DNA of 5,206 bases from Chthonomonadaceae bacterium (lineage in GTDB: Bacteria > Armatimonadota > Chthonomonadetes > Chthonomonadales > Chthonomonadaceae). This document shows positions 1-5,206 of the stretch, in pieces. The translations under genes and the position numbers were made by a program. Numbering within the stretch: position 1 is the stretch's first letter; the number at the start of each line of letters is the position of its first letter. The notes beneath the pieces were generated by a model. The model was not told the origin of the DNA. It was given only the letters and a program-made list of their open reading frames with translations, and searched no databases. The stretch lies in assembly GCA_014377395.1 (NCBI GenBank), contig JACMPS010000020.1, positions 1 to 5,206 on the forward strand, written 5' to 3'.

Positions 1-487
1 CCACCACTGTATTGGTTCCATCCACATGGAAAATGTATCTGGCTTTGTACCCGCTCTGCAAAATACCGCCATACTGCAAGGTGTCGGTGAAGCCCGCAAA
101 TCCCAGCGTTGCAAGACCAGCGGGAGAGCCATCGGAATTGTTCAGGGTTCCATCGGAGTTGGAATAAGAGGGATTGTTGGCATTATAATAGGAGTTGGTC
201 ACCGTCGCGCTGGTGGACGAGTGTAGACTTCCGTAATCCGATTGAGAAGTTGCTGATCCACTGAAATTCAGAGTCCGCGTGTTGTTTAGTCCGTCCAGTC
301 CGGTAAAATTGTGATTGGTGGAGGCGGTCACAAGAGAATTACCTGGAGCATAATTTTGATCGAGACTATAGACATAGCCCGATGTATTGGTTGTCCCCAC
401 AATTGAGATCGAGGAAGTGGAGAACTGCGCGGACGCAGTATGAGAAATAAGCAAACCTGCCAGAATGACAGAGCCTGTAAGCCACAT
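1..487 (-). CDS. Secreted Ser/Thr/Asn-rich protein, N-terminal part, PEP-CTERM-like (partial)
   Basis: The frame is open from ATG at 487 to the window edge (162 codons seen), so the C-terminus is missing. The protein begins MWLTGSVILAGLLISHTASA, a hydrophobic core followed by a Thr-Ala-Ser-Ala cleavage-like site, so export through Sec with cleavage after about residue 20 is likely. The rest is rich in Ser, Thr, Asn, Gly and Tyr, with no Cys and very few charged residues. It includes a stretch like GFTDTLQYGGIL and later KARYIFHVDG, a style familiar from PEP-CTERM-sorted or surface-associated proteins. The sorting signal itself would lie outside the window, so that assignment is inference. Oddly, the n-region at this start has no basic residue. 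A stop codon directly precedes the ATG, and a short basic leader lies upstream in the same frame, so the ancestral start may be 517. No clear Shine-Dalgarno lies before 487. Function is unknown. Confidence 0.72.
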   Translation of the reverse strand, partial: MWLTGSVILAGLLISHTASAQFSTSSISIVGTTNTSGYVYSLDQNYAPGNSLVTASTNHNFTGLDGLNNTRTLNFSGSATSQSDYGSLHSSTSATVTNSYYNANNPSYSNSDGTLNNSDGSPAGLATLGFAGFTDTLQYGGILQSGYKARYIFHVDGTNTVV

Positions 488-517
488 TTACCGGGGTGAA
501 CGTTGTACTGATTGCAT
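488..517 (-). other. Nine-codon leader ORF, in frame with the secreted protein and abutting its ATG
   Basis: ATG at 517 opens MQSVQRSPR and ends in TAA at 490-488, and the next codon (487-485) is the ATG of the secreted protein in the same frame. A purine-rich GGAAAGG (535-529) lies 11 bases upstream, a better ribosome-binding candidate than anything near 487. The leader carries two arginines, exactly what the signal peptide lacks. Reading through the TAA would give a normal signal peptide: basic n-region, hydrophobic core, Ala-x-Ala site. Either the TAA is a nonsense mutation or sequencing error and the real start is 517, or this is a leader peptide with translational coupling. The first seems somewhat more likely. 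Confidence 0.45.
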
Positions 518-528
518 TGAATTGAGTG

Positions 529-535
529 CCTTTCC
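529..535 (-). promoter_or_regulatory. Candidate ribosome binding site for the start at 517
   Basis: GGAAAGG on the minus strand lies 11 bases before ATG 517 and about 41 before ATG 487. Its placement favours 517 as the original initiation point of the exported protein. The spacing is slightly long, so support is modest. Confidence 0.35.
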
Positions 536-572
536 ATAAGAAATTTACCGGAGGCGAAGATTTAACCTCTCG

Positions 573-602
573 ATTAAAGATGCTTGCAGAAAAGACTGTA
601 AC
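573..602 (-). promoter_or_regulatory. Candidate promoter region of the secreted-protein gene
   Basis: Two overlapping readings are possible. In the first, TACAGT (600-595, four of six matches to TATAAT) is the -10 box, 9 bp downstream of the direct repeat at 627-610, as in SARP-dependent promoters that lack a good -35. In the second, GTTACA (602-597) and TTTAAT (578-573, five of six matches) form a -35/-10 pair with an 18-bp spacer, and the repeat sits just upstream of the -35. Both put an activator site in a sensible place. The spacer is otherwise featureless and no strong sigma-70 promoter is visible. Confidence 0.3.
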
Positions 603-609
603 ACAGAGG

Positions 610-627
610 CATTAGCCACGCATTAGC
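610..627 (-). repeat. Direct heptamer repeat with 11-bp period, candidate activator operator
   Basis: On the minus strand GCTAATG (627-621) is followed by 4 bases and an identical GCTAATG (616-610). The identity extends to 8 bases (GCTAATGC). Known SARP regulators with an OmpR-like winged helix plus BTAD bind heptamer direct repeats spaced 11 bp apart, just upstream of the -10 box, and such a regulator is encoded by the gene ending at 685. Binding by that protein is inference. A chance 8-bp repeat is possible. Confidence 0.4.
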
Positions 628-684
628 GAATACGGGGTTTGTGAAAAATCACGGTAATTTTGCAGGGCGCAAATGGATTCAGAA

Positions 685-3357
685 TCAGGGGAGAGCAGAG
701 GGAAAAAGAGTGCCGCCCAGATCGAAAACGGGCAGATTATCGAGGGAGAACTCAGCGAGTTTTTGTGGTGGTATCTGTCGCCCAATTTTGGTAAGCAGAT
801 CGTATCTCTCCTGCCCCAGACGACTCAGCAAGAGGTGGTAGGCACTCTCAGCCTGAGCGTTTGGAGCCATATGGTAGCCTGTTCGCTCATGTATCTCTAA
901 ATAGGCACCAAAAAGCAGAGCCGCATAATCGAAGTGCTCGTGTGCAATGGCGGTCAGACATTCCGTGCGATGACAAAAAATCAGCATGACATCCATGCCC
1001 TGAGAAATCGCCGTCCTTTGAGCGGATTTTAGAGATTTGTAGGATTCGGTTTCGTTCTCTGTGTGCGCGAGTATCTGTGAAAGAGTAGAGTGAGTAAAAG
1101 CGAGTTGCGACGAAGACGCAGGTAAGATCGCCAGACATTCCCGTGCGAGTAACTCGCTCAATAGCAACCTTTCCCGGACGATCTCGCTTTCCGTTTCCGT
1201 CTCGTGAAGAGCGGTTTCCATCCAAAGCCACGAGGTCAGGCGAAGTGTGCGATACAAAATCGTTCGATCCGGTATCTCTCTTGATTTCGCCAATGCCTCA
1301 CGGGAGAGAGCCAATACAGTGAAGTAGTCCTCTTTCTGGACTGCGGCATAGCTCAGGATCAATTTCGCGGACACGATGCCCTTTGCAAAGCCGTTTGCTT
1401 CCGCATCCGCTTGCATCTCACTTCCAATTTTTTCGACGAGTTCCGCTCTGCCCACATACCCGAAAATCAGGTAGAGTGCGATGCCGAGACGAACCCGCTC
1501 TTCAATGTCGGAGATTGTAGGAAGGATTACGGCGGCACGCTCCGCCCAAAGAAGAAAGAGCCGATTGTGCCCCCGAATGTAGCCGTAGTAAAGGGAACCG
1601 ATCAGCCCGGTATGAAAAATCTCGTTCGGGTTTCCCCCTCCGGTATCAAGTGCCGCCAACAGATTTTTTCGCTCTGAGTCCAGGGGAAGCAAACTGTAAA
1701 TGTCGTCTTCCGTCACCCCCGAAGCGAGTGTCAAAAAGTATTCGGCATGGCGAGAGGTGAGGGCTTCTTGCTCTTCGGAAGTCAGCAACTCCGCCGCAAA
1801 CTGACGAATCGATTCCAGAAATGTGCAACGCATTTTTCCCGCCTGTTTGTCTTCCTCGATCACCAGCAGGGAGCGCCGAATCAGGTCTTCCAGAAACTCT
1901 TCCGTCCTCGGGCAATCCGTTACAAAGCGAGCGGCTTCCAGAGTCCACCCCCCCTCGAAGATTGACAGTTCGGCAAAGAAGGTCTGAAGTTTAGGGGGAA
2001 GCAGATCGTAACTGCCCTGAATGGAGGCGCGAAGGGAGCGATGTCGCACTGAAAAGCCGTGTTGTTGCGACTTGAGACGTAACAAACCCGACTCCATTGC
2101 CTCGGCGATCTGCGAGGGAGTCTGCATGACGACACGCGCCGCCGCCAGTTCCAGCGCAAGGGGAACCCCTTCCAACAGGCGGCAAATTTGCCTCATCGCG
2201 TCGGCGTAACGAGTGGAAAGAACGAAATCCGGGCGTGCATTACGCGCCCTGTCCAGAAAGAGAGCGACGGAAGGCGACTCTGCAAGGTGGTCGTAGGGGG
2301 TTTCGGGCAAGGGTGTGAGGAGTGGGGTTAAGGCGAATACGGTTTCGCCTACGATGTTCAGTGCCCTTCTCCCGGTGACGAGAATTGTCAGTTCGGGAGC
2401 GGCTTCCAGAAGGCGCAGTACTATCTCCGCCACCGCCATGACAAGATGCTCCACATTGTCGAGGATCAGTACGACAGGCTCACGCCGCCTGAAAATTGCA
2501 ATGAGTTGTTCGGTCAGGTCGGCATCTACAGAGGGTAAAACTCCCAGTGTCCGCAAGATCGCTTCGGTGACGTGTTCGCCATCTACGACATCGGCGAGAG
2601 CGACAAACACGGAAGGCGATTTCATCTCGTGTGCCGCTTCCACTGCGAGCCGCGTTTTGCCCATTCCACCGGAACCCGTCAGCGTTACAAGACGATTGTT
2701 ACAAAGCAACTCCAGAAGTCGTTGTTTTTCGGCTTCACGCCCGAAGTATCGCGTTAGATAAAGCGGCAGAGGATAGAAGATCGTGGAAGTTTCTTCGTGC
2801 CTGTAAGGAAGATTGACGGGTTCTCTCTGTTCCCTTTCTGAAGCGATGACTTCCGTGAGTTTTTCGCTCAAGGTTTCAAGCCGTTCACGTTCGAGGATCG
2901 CCCAATCCTCGTAAAAACCGGGCAGGAATACCCCCCGTATAAGAAGGGCGGCTTCTTCCTTCTTTCCGAGTTTCAGCGCACTCTCAAAGGCAACGACATC
3001 ACACCAGACGGTTTCTTCCCGCAAAAGGATATAACCCGTGTTGGAGACATCGAGAACCGTTCCAAAGGGAGTACCGGGCGGTTCCATCTGGCGGCGCAGG
3101 GAGGCAAGGGCAACACGCAATCGGTTTGCAACAATTTGAGTGTCTTCCACTTCAGGCCAAATCGCGAAAAACAGTTCCTCACGCGGACAACGACGTCCCA
3201 GCCGCAATGCCAGGTAAGCCAGAAGTGCGCCCACTTTTTGAGATCGGAAATGCTTTTTCTCCTCCCCTGAGATTGTTTCCAGAAGGGGCCCCTCAAAAAG
3301 CCGGACACGCCAGAGCCGATGCGAATAGGGGGAGTTTGCCGTCGTCGGTCTGTTCAT
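685..3357 (-). CDS. SARP/AfsR-like transcriptional regulator: winged helix, BTAD, STAND ATPase, TPR-like domain
   Basis: This 890-aa protein is probably a cytoplasmic, signal-controlled transcription activator. Residues 16-115 look like an OmpR-type winged helix (RSQKVGALLAYLAL, then the REELFFAIWPEVE stretch and NRLRVALASLRR). Residues 117-175 start with the typical WCDVVAFESAL of a BTAD domain, although this one is short. Residues 203-410 are an AfsR/LuxR-like P-loop ATPase: FGRE, Walker A GSGGMGKT (228-235, Lys234), Walker B VVLILDNVEH (295-304, Asp300), ILVTGR (325-330) and GVPLALELAAARV (397-409). Residues 435-545 match the helical linker of these STAND proteins (RHRSLRASI, SYDLLPPKLQ, LESIRQFAAELL, RHAEYFLTLA). 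Residues 560-850 are helical and TPR-like, probably the sensing part. No C-terminal LuxR helix-turn-helix is present. ATG 3357 follows the SWIM stop by 12 bases, with GAGAG 7 bases before it as a weak ribosome site, so the two are co-transcribed. Domain calls are strong; the signal and targets are unknown. Confidence 0.93.
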   Translation of the reverse strand: MNRPTTANSPYSHRLWRVRLFEGPLLETISGEEKKHFRSQKVGALLAYLALRLGRRCPREELFFAIWPEVEDTQIVANRLRVALASLRRQMEPPGTPFGTVLDVSNTGYILLREETVWCDVVAFESALKLGKKEEAALLIRGVFLPGFYEDWAILERERLETLSEKLTEVIASEREQREPVNLPYRHEETSTIFYPLPLYLTRYFGREAEKQRLLELLCNNRLVTLTGSGGMGKTRLAVEAAHEMKSPSVFVALADVVDGEHVTEAILRTLGVLPSVDADLTEQLIAIFRRREPVVLILDNVEHLVMAVAEIVLRLLEAAPELTILVTGRRALNIVGETVFALTPLLTPLPETPYDHLAESPSVALFLDRARNARPDFVLSTRYADAMRQICRLLEGVPLALELAAARVVMQTPSQIAEAMESGLLRLKSQQHGFSVRHRSLRASIQGSYDLLPPKLQTFFAELSIFEGGWTLEAARFVTDCPRTEEFLEDLIRRSLLVIEEDKQAGKMRCTFLESIRQFAAELLTSEEQEALTSRHAEYFLTLASGVTEDDIYSLLPLDSERKNLLAALDTGGGNPNEIFHTGLIGSLYYGYIRGHNRLFLLWAERAAVILPTISDIEERVRLGIALYLIFGYVGRAELVEKIGSEMQADAEANGFAKGIVSAKLILSYAAVQKEDYFTVLALSREALAKSREIPDRTILYRTLRLTSWLWMETALHETETESEIVRERLLLSELLARECLAILPASSSQLAFTHSTLSQILAHTENETESYKSLKSAQRTAISQGMDVMLIFCHRTECLTAIAHEHFDYAALLFGAYLEIHERTGYHMAPNAQAESAYHLLLSRLGQERYDLLTKIGRQIPPQKLAEFSLDNLPVFDLGGTLFPSALP

Positions 3358-3369
3358 TGTCTTGCTCTC
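3358..3369 (-). repeat. Intergenic GAGAGCAAGACA, copy 1 (contains the ribosome site)
   Basis: The whole 12-base gap between the SWIM stop codon and the regulator ATG reads GAGAGCAAGACA on the minus strand. The identical 12-mer occurs upstream of the SWIM gene at 5195-5184. Here its GAGAG part sits 7 bases before ATG 3357 and probably serves as a Shine-Dalgarno. Confidence 0.6.
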
Positions 3370-5139
3370 TCAGACGGGGAAACGGTTCTCATCCAGTATC
3401 TTGATGAAATTGCGTTTGCGCTTGTACTCCGTGCGTAAGGCTGAAATATAGGTCTTAAAACGGTCTTCTTCCTCTGTGCGTAACAGAAGATCGCGTATTT
3501 TGATAAGATAAGTCATCGGCTGCTTGTATTCGCCATTAGTGATCGCTTGCAGTTGCCTGTCAATCTCCTCCCGGTAAAGGCGAAGGGCATCCTGCGGATG
3601 ATTTTCCTCTCGTATCTGTGCAAGTTTCAACCAGAGTTCACGCGAACAATCCCCCATTTCCGCTTCAAGCCACGCTTCCTCGTCACGCTTTTCCCAGAGC
3701 AAAATCGTGACAAGTAATGAATGATCAGCAGTGCCATGAAACCCGTAGGCTCCGGTTTGCGATGGGCGTTTGCGCTGAGCCACCGCCTCCCGCAAGCGTT
3801 GCCAGCACCGTGTTCGCCACGCCTCCCATTCATTGCGTGGTTTCGCGTAATTGTGGAGAGACCTGTAGTTGTCAAAATTTGGCCCAGCCTCGAATCGGTT
3901 CCAGAGAATGGCGTAGGCGTCTTCGTACCGTGCGCCCAACGTATACTGCTCCACGAGGAAATCAAGAAGTCGGCTGTCGGGCTTTTCCGAAAACTGCGCG
4001 ACGCCTTTCTCCGCCCATTCCAGGGCGGAAGCAGGGTCATTGGCACTTCTGTAAAGTTGTGCGATCTCAAGAAATCGATAAGCCGAGGACAGATCATGCT
4101 GATTGATTTCCATTTCAGCTTGAAAATCGCCGTCTTCTTGCGCGAAAGAACACATCAAGCCTGTAAGCCGATAGCGATTGCCGCCATAAGAGCCGGAAGC
4201 ACCGGGACCGAGAGAGGGAAGAGCCGCCCATGCCGTTCTCACAATCTCCCGAAAACGCTCTTTCCCCCTTTCGCCGAGTGCAGGGTAATAATCCTCGGCG
4301 TCTATCTCGTTGTCCCAATCGGAACCCATTTCGGCTTTGTAAAGCCAATCGGCGAGAACAAAGGGGTCGCCGGGGGATTGCAAAGTAGCCTCTAAATGCA
4401 ATTGGTGAAGGTGTTGCCAACCCTCTCCTACCTCCCCATTCGAGTCATCAATGCTGTTTATCTCTTCATTGAGGGTAAGCAGAACATATTCGGTCAGTTC
4501 ACGGGTTTCGGTGGCAAATCCCTTTTTGCACAACTCCTTTAGAGAGGCGATCACGGCTTGTATTCCGTCGGCGTAATCGCTGACATCACCGTAATCCAGA
4601 TAGCCGTGAATCTTGACCGCTCGGTCAATGGACTTGCGATAAATACTGAGATCGGGTCCGTTGGGAGACGACTGTGCAATTTCGAGAAGAAGACGGTTTT
4701 GCAGTTCGTCGTCGCGGGAAACCTGTTCCAGCAAGAGGGCAATCAGTTGCTCTTTGGAACGGGCTTCAAGGTAAGCCCTAAGGGAACCGATACTCACGGG
4801 TTGGGAGGAAGATTCAGAGTCTTTATCCGCTTTTAACACAGCAACCCCGATTGCGACGCAATGTTTGCAAAAATTGCCTTCACGGGAAAAGGGGCAGGTG
4901 CAATCCGCAGAAAATTGTTCTTCCCCCTCTTTTGCATTGGCGTCGGTATTGGTTTCAAGATTGTAATCGAGCCTGACGCGATACCGCTCACTGCCCTGCA
5001 CCCATCCGGTAAGGGTTTGCTCTCCGACAAGTAACCCACTGACGGCTCCTGCCTCGAAATAGGCCATGCCCGCCTCATAGGAACGGCTTCCTGCAAGTGC
5101 TTTCAATCGTTGATAGGTGAGAATTTTTTGCCAATTCAT
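3370..5139 (-). CDS. SWIM zinc-finger protein with long helical repeat C-terminal region
   Basis: This 589-aa soluble protein has no signal peptide or membrane segment. Residues 18-60 match the N-terminal region usual in bacterial SWIM proteins (SYEAGMAYFEAGAVSGL, then GWVQGSERYRVRL). The zinc finger is Cys80-x-Cys82-x8-Cys91-x-His93, the complete CxC...CxH pattern (4902-4861). SWIM fingers bind nucleic acid or protein partners. Residues 117-155 (LRAYLEARSKEQLIALLLEQV) are a helical segment common after the finger. Residues 350-420 and 480-560 look like TPR-type helical pairs (AYRFLEIAQLYRSANDPASA). The C-terminus YKRKRNFIKILDE resembles the conserved tail of this family. It is the first gene of a two-gene operon with the STAND regulator 12 bases downstream, suggesting a functional link. 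ATG 5139 has no good Shine-Dalgarno; it fits because the family's N-terminal region begins just after it. The biochemical role of such proteins is largely unknown. Confidence 0.9.
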   Translation of the reverse strand: MNWQKILTYQRLKALAGSRSYEAGMAYFEAGAVSGLLVGEQTLTGWVQGSERYRVRLDYNLETNTDANAKEGEEQFSADCTCPFSREGNFCKHCVAIGVAVLKADKDSESSSQPVSIGSLRAYLEARSKEQLIALLLEQVSRDDELQNRLLLEIAQSSPNGPDLSIYRKSIDRAVKIHGYLDYGDVSDYADGIQAVIASLKELCKKGFATETRELTEYVLLTLNEEINSIDDSNGEVGEGWQHLHQLHLEATLQSPGDPFVLADWLYKAEMGSDWDNEIDAEDYYPALGERGKERFREIVRTAWAALPSLGPGASGSYGGNRYRLTGLMCSFAQEDGDFQAEMEINQHDLSSAYRFLEIAQLYRSANDPASALEWAEKGVAQFSEKPDSRLLDFLVEQYTLGARYEDAYAILWNRFEAGPNFDNYRSLHNYAKPRNEWEAWRTRCWQRLREAVAQRKRPSQTGAYGFHGTADHSLLVTILLWEKRDEEAWLEAEMGDCSRELWLKLAQIREENHPQDALRLYREEIDRQLQAITNGEYKQPMTYLIKIRDLLLRTEEEDRFKTYISALRTEYKRKRNFIKILDENRFPV

Positions 5140-5155
5140 TGTTCTGATACTTGCT

Positions 5156-5173
5156 CGAATCGTTTGTGATTCG
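5156..5173 (-). repeat. Perfect 6-bp inverted repeat in the leader of the SWIM gene
   Basis: CGAATC, a 6-base loop ACAAAC, then GATTCG (minus strand), ending 16 bases before the SWIM ATG. It could be a small hairpin in the mRNA leader or a dyad operator. There is no T-run after it, so it is not a terminator. The stem is short and chance occurrence is possible. Confidence 0.4.
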
Positions 5174-5183
5174 CCCTTCCGAC

Positions 5184-5195
5184 TGTCTTGCTCTC
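5184..5195 (-). repeat. GAGAGCAAGACA, copy 2, upstream of the SWIM gene
   Basis: This is an exact copy of the 12-mer that fills the gap between the two genes of the operon (3358-3369). A shorter core, GAGCAAG, recurs at 5156-5150. A TGA (5196-5194) overlaps its start; read in that frame it would end an upstream gene in Phe-Leu-Glu, but only ten bases precede it in the window, so no gene is called. Confidence 0.55.
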
Positions 5196-5201
5196 ATTCT
5201 A
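5196..5201 (-). promoter_or_regulatory. Possible -10 element for the SWIM-regulator operon
   Basis: TAGAAT on the minus strand matches TATAAT at five of six positions. It would start an mRNA with a leader of about 50 bases containing the inverted repeat. The -35 region lies outside the window, so this cannot be tested here; if an upstream gene ends nearby, the operon may extend further instead. Confidence 0.25.
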
Positions 5202-5206
5202 AAAAC

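Noticed and set aside
26..226. Plus-strand Gly/Ile/Val-rich 66-codon frame
   Set aside because: It is antisense to the Ser/Thr/Asn-rich secreted protein; its Gly/Ile/Val/Arg richness is a mirror of those codons.
328..537. Minus-strand 69-codon frame starting at ATG 537
   Set aside because: It overlaps the secreted-protein gene in another frame. The signal-peptide core and cleavage-like site are in the frame starting at 487/517, and that frame stays open to the window edge.
659..673. Stem TTTGC/GCAAA after the regulator stop, considered as a terminator
   Set aside because: There are only five pairs, mostly A-T, with no following T-run on the minus strand. A smaller GTGA/TCAC stem nearby is weaker still. 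No terminator is called.
2315..2761. Plus-strand open frame of 148 codons opposite the ATPase domain
   Set aside because: It lies antisense to the Walker A and Walker B region. Its Ser/Arg/Thr-rich translation is what a complementary frame of a conserved ATPase gives.
3721..4395. Plus-strand open frame of 224 codons opposite the SWIM gene
   Set aside because: It is fully antisense to a gene with a clear SWIM motif, shows no recognisable domain, and has a composition typical of a reverse-frame shadow.
5194..5206. C-terminal end (Phe-Leu-Glu-stop) of a gene upstream of the SWIM gene
   Set aside because: Only ten bases before the TGA are in the window and the other frames are equally possible, so it cannot be supported as a feature.

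Overview
The window reads entirely from the minus strand. It holds two complete genes in tandem, the 5' part of a third gene that runs off the left edge, and about 200 bases of regulatory spacer between the second and third. Base composition is close to balanced. A SARP/AfsR-type regulator built on a STAND ATPase, a SWIM zinc-finger protein and a Ser/Thr/Asn-rich exported protein of the kind often ending in PEP-CTERM together suggest a free-living bacterium with a large regulatory repertoire. Armatimonadota is my best guess, with Chloroflexota, Verrucomicrobiota and Planctomycetota as alternatives. This is inference from gene content only, as no taxonomic marker is present.

Layout in the direction of transcription (right to left). 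Positions 5206-5140 hold the leader of the first gene: a possible -10 box at 5201-5196, a copy of the 12-base sequence GAGAGCAAGACA at 5195-5184, and a perfect 6-bp inverted repeat at 5173-5156. Next is a 589-aa SWIM zinc-finger protein (5139-3370). Twelve bases later begins an 890-aa regulator (3357-685) with an OmpR-like winged helix, a bacterial transcriptional activator domain (BTAD), an AfsR/LuxR-like P-loop STAND ATPase and a TPR-like C-terminal half. The two are almost certainly one operon. The 12-base gap between them is an exact copy of the sequence upstream of the SWIM gene.

The spacer 684-488 has no convincing terminator. It contains an exact direct repeat with an 11-bp period (GCTAATG, 4 bp, GCTAATG) followed at 9 bp by a -10-like hexamer, which is the geometry of SARP operators. 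Downstream is a gene whose visible 162 residues start with a signal-peptide-like hydrophobic core and an Ala-x-Ala site, followed by a low-complexity polar exported domain. A stop codon lies in frame between a basic 9-codon leader and the hydrophobic core, suggesting either a nonsense mutation or a coupled leader peptide.

Working model (inference): the SWIM protein and the STAND regulator are co-expressed and act together in signalling or transcription control, and the regulator may activate the adjacent exported-protein gene through the direct repeat. No RNA genes, insertion sequences, CRISPR arrays or phage genes were seen.
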